DNA from: Mantamonas sphyraenae | Taxonomy: Eukaryota > CRuMs > Mantamonadidae | Direction: 5' to 3' | Assembly (NCBI GenBank): GCA_026936335.1 | Contig: JAPMXV010000031.1 | Span: forward strand, 124,001 to 188,000 | DNA length: 64,000 nucleotides | Shown: in pieces, positions 22,334 to 32,084 of the stretch | Layout of the letters: each line of letters begins with the position of its first letter | How positions within the stretch are numbered: position 1 is the first letter of the stretch | Made by a program: the position numbers and the translations under genes | Notes under the pieces: generated by a model | Told to the model about the DNA's origin: nothing | The model's input: only the letters and a program-made list of their open reading frames with translations | The model's database searches: none

Positions 22334-24220
22334 CTATTCCTCCGTCCCCCCGCTGGCAGGTGGCCTGTTGGCAACGTCAAGGAGGGCCTTGCGCTGGGAG
22401 CCGAGCGGATCGAGGCGTCGCTGTCGCATTCGATGTGCCACAATGATCCACGCTGCCACACTTACAATTGCAAGTGATCCAAAAACCGGCAGCACCAGGT
22501 TCTGTTCGCAGTTGGGGCCTGTAGAAAATGTGAAACAACGGCATTGGCCCGTTGGATCACACTGGCCTCGGCCAGAACAGGTGCGTGGGGCATGGCACAT
22601 TTGGGCACATTTTGGACCGTAAAAGTTGTCGTCGCACATGCACTGGCCATTGGCAGGGTTGCACACACCCCGATTGTTGCAGGAGCCCGCACGCGTGCAG
22701 TGCGTCGCACACTGGCTGCCATAGTAGTCTGCATCGCATTTACACTGTGCGTGCACATTGTCAGAGGTAGCGCAGTGACCGTGAGTGCCGCAGTTGTGGG
22801 AGCACGACAAGGTGCAGCTGAGACCAGCAAATCCTCGCTGGCATTCGCAGGCGCCCGTGCTCGTGTTGCACTGTCCGTTCACGCACGAGTGTCCCTGTAC
22901 ACATTGTGTGTCACATGAGGGTCCAAAGTAGTTCTCCTGGCACTTGCACGAGCCGTTGTCGCGACACGCACCATGGCCATTGCAGCAGCCGACTTGCACC
23001 ACGCTGTCCATGCGGTTGACATACACACGCCCGTCGTTGGCACTCATGGTGGCGGACAGAGATGTGCTGTCTGCTAGCTTCAAGCGCGATTGCACAGCAC
23101 CTGTCTGCGTGCGCAGGGACAACAGCGTGTTGGTGTTGCTCAGCACAACCGGCAAGTCGTTGCTTCCCAGCACAAGCTGTGGCGCAACCAGATTCCCACG
23201 CACCCACGTCACATTCCCGGATGCGTAGTGCACGCGACTCACCGAGTGCTGCGAGCAAAGCAGAATATCTGTGCCTGTCGACATTGCTCCGCAGAAACAC
23301 CCCTCTGCCTGGTTCAGCACACGTCTCACAGTGCCGTTGGATGCGTCCAGAACCAGTGTGCGTTGTACTTGGCCCAACTGGGCGCATGCAAACACATGGT
23401 CGTCTGGTGTGATGCCATCTACGCTCGCGGAAGACGCCGGGCCGGGCACAGCCACCTTCCAGCGCACTGCCGCGGTGCGTGTCATCCCAAACGCATACGC
23501 AGTCTGGCCAGACGCCAAAGTGAAGAATGCGTCTCGTGCTGCGTTGACACAAGGTGATTTCGTCTGTTGCGAAAGCTCAAACTCGCTTGCGAAGCTGTAC
23601 GAGACCATGCCCGTGGATTGGCCCGTGACGGTGGTGACCACTGCAAGCTGGACCGACTCGTTGGGTCCTCCTTGCAGTTGGATGGACAGAATGTACAGCA
23701 GCTCGGGCGAGGACTGCATATCGACGGCGACCCAAATCGAGCTCGCCTGCACTTTGGTCACCTCCACCTCAAAGATGCTAACTCCCTGGCGCACTGCATA
23801 CAGTTCGCTGACTCCCAGTGGTCCCGCCGTCGCTCCGTACACGTTGCCAAAGTCGGGATCGCCTATGGCCGCCTGCAAAACGGCCTGCTCATCGCCCAGC
23901 TGGAACGCCCACTTTTGCTCGTCCAGGTCGCTGTCCCAGCAGTACATGGTGCTGTTGTCCACAAAGATCACCGAGTTCTGCGAGTCGTGCACGAGGAACT
24001 GAAAGGGCAGCGTCATGTGCGGGAGTCTGGCCGACACGCTGAGCTGTCCACCTCCCAGTGGCAGATTCGAACGACTGCTGTGCCGGCTGTCCCCATACGG
24101 CTGCGTCCATTCCGCAGATTGGCCACGCACGCACACACTGCCTGTACACAGAAGCAAGATCAACGCCATTGTGGTCTGCCACAGCAGCCGCATTGGCAGC
24201 TGCAGCAGCGGGGCGGGCAT
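22334..24220 (-). CDS. Type I membrane protein: propeller-like ectodomain plus EGF-like repeats
   Basis: Single exon, 628 residues if the ATG at 24218-24220 is used (a later ATG at 24191-24193 also gives a good signal peptide; another in-frame ATG lies at 24340). Order: signal peptide (core MALILLLCTGSVCVRG), about 370 residues with repeated strand patterns resembling a PQQ/beta-propeller fold and several N-glycosylation sequons, five EGF-like modules of six Cys each (for example CQENYFGPSC and CDDNFYGPKC), a transmembrane helix (VFGSLAIVSVAAWIIVAH), and a short basic tail. It is most likely a cell-surface adhesion or receptor-like protein. No kinase or phosphatase domain follows the membrane segment. 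The stop lies 72 bp from the end of the convergent upstream gene. Confidence 0.82.
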   Translation of the reverse strand: MPAPLLQLPMRLLWQTTMALILLLCTGSVCVRGQSAEWTQPYGDSRHSSRSNLPLGGGQLSVSARLPHMTLPFQFLVHDSQNSVIFVDNSTMYCWDSDLDEQKWAFQLGDEQAVLQAAIGDPDFGNVYGATAGPLGVSELYAVRQGVSIFEVEVTKVQASSIWVAVDMQSSPELLYILSIQLQGGPNESVQLAVVTTVTGQSTGMVSYSFASEFELSQQTKSPCVNAARDAFFTLASGQTAYAFGMTRTAAVRWKVAVPGPASSASVDGITPDDHVFACAQLGQVQRTLVLDASNGTVRRVLNQAEGCFCGAMSTGTDILLCSQHSVSRVHYASGNVTWVRGNLVAPQLVLGSNDLPVVLSNTNTLLSLRTQTGAVQSRLKLADSTSLSATMSANDGRVYVNRMDSVVQVGCCNGHGACRDNGSCKCQENYFGPSCDTQCVQGHSCVNGQCNTSTGACECQRGFAGLSCTLSCSHNCGTHGHCATSDNVHAQCKCDADYYGSQCATHCTRAGSCNNRGVCNPANGQCMCDDNFYGPKCAQMCHAPRTCSGRGQCDPTGQCRCFTFSTGPNCEQNLVLPVFGSLAIVSVAAWIIVAHRMRQRRLDPLGSQRKALLDVANRPPASGGTEE

Positions 24221-24372
24221 TTGCAGTGTCCCATGCAGCGCGACACAATCACCCAGGGAGTCGGAGCCAGCTGACGCTACCACAACCAAATGGACACGCC
24301 CAACAGGTTTGCAGCGCAGAGCCAACAGGCCAGACGGCATTCAACGCCCACGAAGCGGAATCATCCAATCGG

Positions 24373-24936
24373 CTACATTTCTTGCTCGTCGCCTCGTGGG
24401 CCTTGCTGCAGGTGGGTTTCATCCTGGCGTTTGGAGACAAGTTCAACAACGCCTTTGCTACTCTCCACACTGTCCACAATGGCCACGTGTTCACCCCGCT
24501 CCCGCAGCACTTCCTCGATGTTTCGCTTTCCGGAAAACCAGCCCAAGTTGTCTGCAATCACGTGATGGTTCTGGCACCCGGAACAGGTGACCACCACCAC
24601 GCCCTCTGTGTACGACATACGCGTAAAGGTGCGCAACGAGCGCTCTCCGCACACCTTGCACCGGAAAGAAATCGCCAGCTTGTCTGTGCGCTCTCCCTGA
24701 TGCGCAATGCGGCTTGGTGACGTCGCCCCACGGTTCCGTGAACGCTTGTCCATGTCTGGCTGGTATCCTGCGTCGGCAGAGTCATTGTCACGTTGTGTCG
24801 ACGCTGTGGAGAACCAGCCTCTCTGTACAACCTCTCGACGTCCCCTCCTCAGTGCCACCGCCGAGGACGTCGGTGACGATGCACCCAAGCGTCGCTGAGA
24901 TTGTTTGGCTACTAAAGACACTGCACGTCGGAACAT
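24373..24936 (-). CDS. DNLZ: Mitochondrial Hsp70 escort protein (DNL-type zinc finger, Hep1/Zim17)
   Basis: 187 residues, ATG 24934-24936. Hep1/Zim17 keeps mitochondrial Hsp70 soluble and supports protein import. The DNL zinc finger is complete: [10 protein letters not shown] gives the first Cys pair, [18 protein letters not shown] gives the second pair and the diagnostic DNLGWF signature. The first 45 residues are rich in Arg, Ser and Ala with no acidic residues ([18 protein letters not shown]), a classic mitochondrial presequence. A polar C-terminal extension follows the domain. It is head-to-head with the RhoGAP-fold gene, and the likely start codons are only 86 bp apart. Confidence 0.93.
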   Translation of the reverse strand: MFRRAVSLVAKQSQRRLGASSPTSSAVALRRGRREVVQRGWFSTASTQRDNDSADAGYQPDMDKRSRNRGATSPSRIAHQGERTDKLAISFRCKVCGERSLRTFTRMSYTEGVVVVTCSGCQNHHVIADNLGWFSGKRNIEEVLRERGEHVAIVDSVESSKGVVELVSKRQDETHLQQGPRGDEQEM

Positions 24937-25022
24937 GGATCCGTGAGTGCTGGGGCTGGTCTGGCGCCGCCCGCGCCAAACAAGAGTCTCTCACACCGTC
25001 ACCATTCGTCCTGCGCACGCCC

Positions 25023-28000
25023 ATGCTCAAGCGGTGGCGCAATCAGCAGAAAGAGCTGGAGCAGCAGCAACAGCAAGAGCAGCAGCAGCAGGCTGAGAGC
25101 GAGGAGGAGGCCGAATCGACGACATCCCCTGCACGCAACAACGACGGGAGTGATTATGAGGACACATCCCCAGCGGAACAACAGATCAAACCGTTCATTG
25201 GGGAACGGGTTGGCCAACGACAACGCGTGGCTGGGTCTGCAGGGCGAACACATGTGCTGAGCAGCGTGGCTGAGAAAGATCCTTCTGGCGTGCTGGCAGC
25301 TCGCATGCGGCATGCACACGCAGAACAGAAGGCAGGGTACGACCGATCGATGGCCAGTGTGCACTCTTTGCTGAGTCCCAACACTACACGTGGCACAGGA
25401 GACTTGGCGCGCAAAAGTCCGGCGAGCAGCAACGGTCTGGCCGCCAACGCCGTGCAGGGCGACTCCAGGCCACAGGGCCATTCACAGGATCAGCTGGGTC
25501 GCAGCACCACCCAGAGGGCACGCAACACACGCAAGCCCAACCAGGGCACGTTATCGCGGGTTGGAAACACCAGTGCGCTGGGCAGCAGCAGTTTGTTTGC
25601 AGCAGACTCCACTCGTCAAACGGTGGTGATTGACCACGAGGCGTCGTCGCGCAGCCGCTCAGCACGCAACACAAGCAGCACCTCCACCAAACAAGACCGA
25701 GACACAGACAGGGTTCCACTCATGGAATCTAGCCGGATGAGTATGGTCAATGACATCAGCCACCTCCGGGCGAGCGAGCGACACGACGAGGACGACAAGG
25801 ACAAGGAGCTGCTGCTGCAGAAGCAGAAGCTGGAGCTGGAGGAAAGCAAAGCCGACGAACATCCCGTGTTTGGCGTCCCCTTGAAGGAGATGGACATGAG
25901 CAGTCGGGTAGGCCATGTGCCACATTTTGTGGTGCAAATGACCACCTTTCTGGAAGACAATGCGCTGGAGGTGGAGCATGTCTTCCAAACCCAAGCCAAC
26001 GCCACCCACGTGCACTCCCTGTACATAAAGTGCAACCATGTGGGCGGGCTACCCATGGACGGATGGCATCACCCGCACGTGGTGGCCAATCTGCTCGTTC
26101 GTTTCTTTCGAGAGCTGCCCGAACCACTGCTCACCACCAAACTCTACGACAAGCTCACCAGCGTGGCTGAGGACTACACCGGCTCGCAGCAGCTCACACA
26201 GCTGATGCACGCGCTGCGACTACTCCCGTCGGTACACCTCCAAACGTTGCGCCACTTGAGCCGCTTCCTCAACACCGTGGCCAGCCATTCGCACCGCAAC
26301 CGCATGACACTGGACAAGTTGGCCATTATGTTTGGCACCAAAATGCTCAAGGCTCCCAGCAGCCGTGATTTTGCACAGATGAAGCGCGACGCGTCCACGG
26401 GCACGCGTCTCCTGCGCCTCGTACTGGCCAACCATGCCGAGCTGTTCAGTGTGCAGCAGGAGCAAACAGCCGGAGACTACGATAGCCCTACACACACGCC
26501 CACTGCAGAGTCCAAACTCGTCATGCAGGATCTGGAAGACGGATACCGCGAGTTGCAGAGTGCAGCCGCCAATCTTGTCGACCGCATGCAAGAGGAAGAC
26601 ACAAGCATGCGACCCCAATCGCATGCACAAAGGACACACGGCAGCAGCAGCAGCAGCATCAGCACCAGCACCAGTGGCCAAAACGAAACAACCATGAATT
26701 CGACACGGCACAGCACCATGCGTGTGGACGAACTCAATCCACACGTGGACGACCTGGTGGCAGCCAACAACGAACTGAAGCACACCAACCGAAGACTGCA
26801 GAGCGAACGCAAGGCGGACATCGAGAGCGCTCTTGAAACGCAACGCAAGCAGCATGCAATGGAACTCAACGACGTGCAGATGAACCTGACCTTTGCACGC
26901 CAAAAGATCCATGAGCTTACAGAGCAGAATCTTAAGCTGGAGATGCAAGTGCAGATGCAGGGCGGCGGTGCGCAGGGGAGCGACGGAAGCGTCTACCGCC
27001 CAGACACAACCACAGCCAGCGTGGCCGCAGAAAAGGAAAAGAACGACGCACAAACCATGCAACATCGCATTGTGTTCCTGGAGACATCGCTGAACGCCGA
27101 ACGCAGCAAGAGTGCCAAGCTGCAGGAACGGCTGCATAGGCTGCGCTACGAGGTGGCCAATGCCGAGGGCAAGGACGTCAAACTAGCCACATACGACGAA
27201 CAGATGAACGAACTGCTGGGCGAAAACGGCGACCTTACCATGCAGCTGAAGGAGGCCCAGGACAGGGTGCTGGAATTGCAGGCCGAACGCAAATCGGTGC
27301 ACGACCTCATCAACGAGCTTCACAAAACCATTGCCAAGCACCAACGGGAGATTTCACAGCTCAACGAGGAGCGAGCCACGCTGAAAAAGGAGTACGAAAG
27401 CCATGGCGCGGAGGCTGCGCGAAAGGAAGCACAAGACCTGCGCAGCACACTGGTGAAAACGCAGGAGCGGGAGGAGGCGCTGGAGAAGCACATCGAGCGG
27501 ATGAAGCAGGACAACAGGGAAATGCGCAAGCGGGTACAGAAGCAAAAGATGATGATTGCAGCGCTGGAGGAAAATCTGGTCGATGTCGGCGTAAACGAAA
27601 CGACCATGACAAGTCTGCGGCAGCCATCGATCAATGCAAGCATGGACGCATCGATGATGATGACCACGCGTGTGCGTGCAGGATACGGGGACGAGCAGCT
27701 CGTGGTGGACGACCTGCAGGAACAGTTGCACCGTGTGCAAGACCAGCTGAAGCAGGAGGCCAGCATGCACGCACGGGTCACAGAAACGAACCGCATGCTG
27801 TCACACGACCTCGCCGAGGCACAGCGCAAGTACGACTCGCTGGCTGAGAAGTTCCGTGAACTGCGTGAAGACTACCGTCGCATGGTGGACGAGCACCCGG
27901 AGATTGTCGACGTGTTCAAACTTCGCGCGGAGCTGGAAGAACTGCAGGCGGCGTTGGAAAAGGAACGCACCATGCATGCAACCACTGCGGATGAGCTCAA

Positions 28001-28709
28001 GCAGGTGTATGAGAAGGAGGAGACCACTTGCAAGGAACTGGACAAGGCACGCAGCCAGATCGAGACGCAAACAGAAGAAATCATGCAGCTGGAGGAGCAA
28101 CTGCTCGTCAGCCAGGAAGACGTGTCTCAAATGCGCCAACGAATGACACGCAGCGAGGCCGCCATGAAGAAGATGAAGCGGGAGGAGAAGAAGCGAGCCA
28201 AGGACGAGAAGGAACGCAAGACCAAGGCCAAGGAGGAAAAGAAGGCACGCAGCAAAGTCAGAAAGGATCTAAAACGAGTGGCCACAGGCACCACCGCTCC
28301 ATCGTCGTCCACAAAGAAGCTGCTGCGCCCACGCAGCAGCGAAGAAGGAGGTGCGCATGCCAAGAGTAAGAAGAGCAAGGCAGGCTCCGAAGCAACCGCA
28401 AAGGAACGCCGAGGGATGAGCCGTTCCAAAACCATGGCAGATACGAGTCACAAGCACCGTAGCATGCTCAGCGGCAGCAGAAGTGCAAATCAGACAACGT
28501 CAAGCAAGAGGCAGACAGCAGCAGACGACAGCACATCCGGCTACAACATTGTCAGTGCACAAACGAGCGACCGTGGCCATCCTTCGCCACGAAGCGCAAC
28601 CAGCAGCGGATCGGTGGTGCTGGGACAGGGTGCGCATCGCCTGTTTGGTGACGACACGGTGGTGTTTGATCGCAGTCGCCCACGCGTACGCACGGGATGG
28701 CAGACATGA
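25023..28709 (+). CDS. RhoGAP-fold coiled-coil protein, probably catalytically dead
   Basis: Predicted 1,228 residues from the ATG at 25023 (MLKRWRNQQKELEQ). An earlier in-frame ATG at 24879 would overlap the neighbouring gene's coding region and is less likely. Order: poly-Gln/Glu, a disordered Ser-rich region, a RhoGAP domain (about 25890-26455), about 500 residues of coiled coil (about 26720-28220) and a Lys/Ser-rich tail. The fold is shown by RFFRELPEPLLTTKLYD and by KLAIMFGTKML. The arginine finger (FR in active GAPs) is FQ here, in HVFQTQAN; the conserved Lys before the RELPEPLL block and the Asn of the FGPN motif are also replaced. It probably binds a Rho GTPase without stimulating hydrolysis. 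Tail-to-tail with the kelch gene. Confidence 0.85.
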   Translation: MLKRWRNQQKELEQQQQQEQQQQAESEEEAESTTSPARNNDGSDYEDTSPAEQQIKPFIGERVGQRQRVAGSAGRTHVLSSVAEKDPSGVLAARMRHAHAEQKAGYDRSMASVHSLLSPNTTRGTGDLARKSPASSNGLAANAVQGDSRPQGHSQDQLGRSTTQRARNTRKPNQGTLSRVGNTSALGSSSLFAADSTRQTVVIDHEASSRSRSARNTSSTSTKQDRDTDRVPLMESSRMSMVNDISHLRASERHDEDDKDKELLLQKQKLELEESKADEHPVFGVPLKEMDMSSRVGHVPHFVVQMTTFLEDNALEVEHVFQTQANATHVHSLYIKCNHVGGLPMDGWHHPHVVANLLVRFFRELPEPLLTTKLYDKLTSVAEDYTGSQQLTQLMHALRLLPSVHLQTLRHLSRFLNTVASHSHRNRMTLDKLAIMFGTKMLKAPSSRDFAQMKRDASTGTRLLRLVLANHAELFSVQQEQTAGDYDSPTHTPTAESKLVMQDLEDGYRELQSAAANLVDRMQEEDTSMRPQSHAQRTHGSSSSSISTSTSGQNETTMNSTRHSTMRVDELNPHVDDLVAANNELKHTNRRLQSERKADIESALETQRKQHAMELNDVQMNLTFARQKIHELTEQNLKLEMQVQMQGGGAQGSDGSVYRPDTTTASVAAEKEKNDAQTMQHRIVFLETSLNAERSKSAKLQERLHRLRYEVANAEGKDVKLATYDEQMNELLGENGDLTMQLKEAQDRVLELQAERKSVHDLINELHKTIAKHQREISQLNEERATLKKEYESHGAEAARKEAQDLRSTLVKTQEREEALEKHIERMKQDNREMRKRVQKQKMMIAALEENLVDVGVNETTMTSLRQPSINASMDASMMMTTRVRAGYGDEQLVVDDLQEQLHRVQDQLKQEASMHARVTETNRMLSHDLAEAQRKYDSLAEKFRELREDYRRMVDEHPEIVDVFKLRAELEELQAALEKERTMHATTADELKQVYEKEETTCKELDKARSQIETQTEEIMQLEEQLLVSQEDVSQMRQRMTRSEAAMKKMKREEKKRAKDEKERKTKAKEEKKARSKVRKDLKRVATGTTAPSSSTKKLLRPRSSEEGGAHAKSKKSKAGSEATAKERRGMSRSKTMADTSHKHRSMLSGSRSANQTTSSKRQTAADDSTSGYNIVSAQTSDRGHPSPRSATSSGSVVLGQGAHRLFGDDTVVFDRSRPRVRTGWQT

Positions 28710-28788
28710 GTGAAAGGGAATCAATGCAATGCAATGATGTATAGAAAAGAATGGATTGTGGACGTCAGTTGCGACATCTGCAGTCACC

Positions 28789-29715
28789 TCAAGGCAGCGT
28801 CCACGTCTGTGTGTGCGACTGCGCCTCAAACTTGCCCACATACCCACCGTGTTGGAGCATCTTGCCGTTGGAGAGCTGCACCAGCACACCACAGCACGCA
28901 GGCTGCAGTTGGATGTCCACCTGTGTCCATGTGAAGGATTCTGTGTCGAGGAGCCACAGTTCGTTGGACACGTCGCCGCTTTCGCTGATCTTGCCCCCAA
29001 ACACAGCCAAATGGACCCCGTCGTCCATTAGCACGGCCATGTGCCCTGCACGTGGAGACGGAGAACTCTCCGGCGCCTCGATGCGGCTCCAGCTCGTTCC
29101 TGAAAGCACAAACAAGTCCGCGTCGACGTCCGCTTGACCCTTTTTGGACTTGCCACCCCACACCAGGATTCGCCCATCGGCCAGTCGCACCATGGAGTGT
29201 CCTGTGCGTGCAGTGGGTGCATCTCCCTGGCTTTCAAACTCGCTCCAGGCCATGCTGTCAAGGCTAAGGAGATGCTGATCGTCGAATGCAACGCCGTCCT
29301 TGCCACCAAAGAACAGCACCTGCGAGTCTCCGTAGGGGACGGCAACACATCCGAATCGGCCCTTGGGTGCATTGCCCTGCGTTTCCACAACGCTGCACGT
29401 GCCTGCAGTCGAGTCCAGCGCATACAGGGTGCTCGTGCAGCCGCCCGGAACATACCCACTCCAAAGCAGCACGCGCTCATCGCTCATCCTGTACACCGCC
29501 GCTCCATTCCACAGTGGGCAGCTGTCGTCCAGATCCGACGCCGATGTTTCCAGACTCGTCAGATCCATGCGAAGCAGCGTGGTGACGAAGCCGTCGTCCG
29601 AAAACTCGTCGTCTCGGCCGCCCACCATTGTCAGCGCCCCGGTGTCGTCCACCCACCCAAAGTGATTGAAGCGAGCCTGGGCGCTGTCTGCAGTCTCGAC
29701 AGATGCGGAAGACAT
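28789..29715 (-). CDS. Kelch-repeat beta-propeller protein
   Basis: 308 residues, ATG 29713-29715, TGA at the 3' end. At least five kelch-type repeats are visible, each with a double Gly or Gly-Tyr pair and a spaced Trp or Tyr, for example MVGGRDDEF, LWSGYVPGG, LFFGGKDGV, VWGGKSKKG and VFGGKISES. The whole protein is one six- or seven-bladed propeller with no added domain, like the stand-alone kelch proteins that serve as interaction platforms. Its start codon lies inside the 3' end of the next upstream gene's frame (85 nt overlap), so it could instead be the C-terminal part of a fusion; see findings. Confidence 0.82.
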   Translation of the reverse strand: MSSASVETADSAQARFNHFGWVDDTGALTMVGGRDDEFSDDGFVTTLLRMDLTSLETSASDLDDSCPLWNGAAVYRMSDERVLLWSGYVPGGCTSTLYALDSTAGTCSVVETQGNAPKGRFGCVAVPYGDSQVLFFGGKDGVAFDDQHLLSLDSMAWSEFESQGDAPTARTGHSMVRLADGRILVWGGKSKKGQADVDADLFVLSGTSWSRIEAPESSPSPRAGHMAVLMDDGVHLAVFGGKISESGDVSNELWLLDTESFTWTQVDIQLQPACCGVLVQLSNGKMLQHGGYVGKFEAQSHTQTWTLP

Positions 29716-31655
29716 GCGGTGGAATTTGGAGTTTGTTTTTCCTGGTTTGCATCACGCGCTCTCCTCGGCACCCAGCCGTACCCCACACCCATCCAACCCA
29801 CCACACGTTCCATCACTTCGTCGGGTAGAGTCATCCACTTTGCACTTGGCACATACCCGTCCATCCCGCCCGCCTCAAACATCAACTCGCGTTCCTCGTC
29901 GTTCAACACCAGAACCGTCTCCATGGCCTCGTCCGCGGCGCTGCTGCACATCCAATGCCTCTCACGTGTCCACACAGGAGGCGTGTCTGGCGAGTATACT
30001 CCCAATTCCGTGCACCATTGGTCAGTCAGCATTGCTCCCCTCCGTTCAAGCAGCTCCAGCATCGCGAGCTTGCCGTCTCGTCGAGCATAGTCCATGCACG
30101 TCGCATCCATTTGGTTGGTGTGGTGGATGTCTGTGTGTGCGTGGCAGACCAGAAAGCGCGCCATCGTCAGGTCGTTCCGTTCCACCGCGATGTTCAGCAA
30201 CCGCTCCTCGTCCAGACTGACCGTACGCGATGCATTCAACGAGATCCCGTGGACATAGTGCAGTCGGGCCATCTCAGCCACATCTCCGCACTCTGCCGCT
30301 CGCAACATCAGATCGAAACGGTCCTGAGACGATGGAGGCTCATGCGACATCAGGCTCAAGTGTTGACCCGCCAGTGAAAGGCAAACAATGTTGCTGGTGT
30401 CGTGGCTTTCCCTCAGCACGCATTCGATCAGTGAGGCCCCCTCCAACGAGCAGGGTGCCAGCGACAATTGGAGCAGCTGCCTGTTTGAGCGCACAGCATC
30501 CGACCACACCAGCGACGTCTCCTTGCACATGCTTCGGGCCGAACCCACCAGATACAACTCGTTCAGGGCCTGGTTCGAAAGCACCATGTGGGCCATGCTG
30601 GCCAACCCCGCGTCGCCGAACGGATTCATCGAAAGATCAAGCACCCGCAGCGACACGTTGTTCTCCAGCGCCTGGGCCATTGCATGGACTCCTTTGTCAC
30701 CGATGCTGTTGCGCTGAAGCATCAACTCTTCCAATCGACAGCTTCTGCTGCTGAGGGCGGCCGCCAACGCCTCACCACTGGCGTCGCCTATGGCCGCGTT
30801 GTCGGTGACCACCAAGGTGCGCAGGACGCTTGATGCCAATGGCCTGCACATGTGCACCATGCCACGGTCAGTGATGCGGTTGATGCTTGCGTTCAGCCAC
30901 TCAAGCTGCGCCGACGCCAGAGCCTCGCCGAGCCTTTCCGCAGCTTCGTCGTCCAATCCCGTCCTTGTCAGCTCCAGCCAGCGCAGACGCTGGTTGGAAG
31001 CAAGGGCACTCATCCATTCCATTGAAGCAAACCTGTTGTTGTCCAGGTACAGGCCAGTGATCGTGCGGTTGCCCTTCACCACCTCGTGCAGGTGCACACA
31101 ATCGTCCTGGTCCAAATCCTGATAGTTGAGGAGCAGAAACTTGCATTTGCAGTCGCTGTGCAACAATGCCTTTTCCAGGGACGCCGTGTCCACGAAAACG
31201 CTGGTCAGCCCGATTCCGAGAATTTCGGTTGTTGGCAGCTCCTCGAACAGCGTCTCCGTGGCTTGCCGGACAATGGGGCACAAGCGCACGTAAAGCTCGC
31301 GCACTCTGTGAGTCCGACACACGTCGACAATGGCCTGCAGACTTTCCCCTCGAATGGAGTTCCCAGACAAGTCCAGGCGCTTGATTCGCCCCAAGTGTGC
31401 CCCTTGCAGCCCCTCCATCACCGCAGACATTTGGTTGTCGTCCAAACCAACTCCATTGAGCAGCACATCCACCTCCAGCTGCGGTGCCACCCAATGTGAC
31501 AGGTCGCCAGCCAGATCTGCAACATCCTCGTCGTCCAGCTCAAAGTTGTCCAGCTCCAGCACACCCGACGTTTTGCTCATCTCAATCAGTTCAGCAAACT
31601 CATCGTCTTGGCTCTCACTGTCCTGAGCACTGTTCATGTCGACGGCGGTTGCCAT
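29631..31655 (-). CDS. Leucine-rich repeat (RNI-type) plus ankyrin protein
   Basis: 674 residues from the ATG at 31653-31655 (the open frame upstream to 31766 starts with TTG only). Residues from about 80 to 450 are ribonuclease-inhibitor-type LRRs of 28-ish residues, with repeats such as LRWLELTRTGLDDEAAERLG and LRVLDLSMNPFGDAGLASMA. Then come two or three ankyrin-like helical pairs (RLLNIAVERNDLTMARFLV). The C-terminus has a short LPDEVMERVV motif resembling an F-box-like or box-type helix. It is most likely a protein-interaction adaptor. The final 28 codons overlap the kelch coding region in another frame and look non-native, so the true end may be spliced. Confidence 0.78.
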   Translation of the reverse strand: MATAVDMNSAQDSESQDDEFAELIEMSKTSGVLELDNFELDDEDVADLAGDLSHWVAPQLEVDVLLNGVGLDDNQMSAVMEGLQGAHLGRIKRLDLSGNSIRGESLQAIVDVCRTHRVRELYVRLCPIVRQATETLFEELPTTEILGIGLTSVFVDTASLEKALLHSDCKCKFLLLNYQDLDQDDCVHLHEVVKGNRTITGLYLDNNRFASMEWMSALASNQRLRWLELTRTGLDDEAAERLGEALASAQLEWLNASINRITDRGMVHMCRPLASSVLRTLVVTDNAAIGDASGEALAAALSSRSCRLEELMLQRNSIGDKGVHAMAQALENNVSLRVLDLSMNPFGDAGLASMAHMVLSNQALNELYLVGSARSMCKETSLVWSDAVRSNRQLLQLSLAPCSLEGASLIECVLRESHDTSNIVCLSLAGQHLSLMSHEPPSSQDRFDLMLRAAECGDVAEMARLHYVHGISLNASRTVSLDEERLLNIAVERNDLTMARFLVCHAHTDIHHTNQMDATCMDYARRDGKLAMLELLERRGAMLTDQWCTELGVYSPDTPPVWTRERHWMCSSAADEAMETVLVLNDEERELMFEAGGMDGYVPSAKWMTLPDEVMERVVGWMGVGYGWVPRRARDANQEKQTPNSTACLPHLSRLQTAPRLASITLGGWTTPGR

Positions 31656-32084
31656 GGCTTGAAGGTGTCCGAGTTCAGATGGTCGACACAGCGCAGCGCA
31701 CAGGTTTGCAATGTCCTCTTTTCTTCTCTCCAATCCAACAGACAAATCCACCAGACAAGCTTGCAATCTCTCTCTTCTCCGTCACGGGTCATCGTTCCAT
31801 CGTGGGAGCCCATGCCGACGTTTCTTCCTCACCCGACGAATAAAAAACTTCTGCCAGAAGGTGCGAGAGGCGTTCGGGGCTCCCGCGTGACACGACTCTT
31901 GTTGCGGTGTAGACAAACACCGTTGTGAACACGTTGATGCAACCGAGTCCGTTGCTTTACTGCTCTCCACGGCCATCGACATCGCCTGACCCCTGTGGCG
32001 CACAAAATTTGGGGAGGTGTTTTTTTCCCTGAGGAGACGCCGCCCGCGGAAGCAAACCTTCCTTTGACACACGACTGGATACAC
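31656..32084. promoter_or_regulatory. Divergent intergenic region, LRR gene and Patched-like gene
   Basis: 429 bp between divergent start codons. I searched it for tRNA-like arms, further exons and repeats and found nothing I can support. It includes a pyrimidine-rich tract near 31715-31795 and an A/T-rich spot near 31840. The Patched-like frame stays open upstream of its ATG as far as about 31995 but contains no earlier ATG. Confidence 0.4.
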
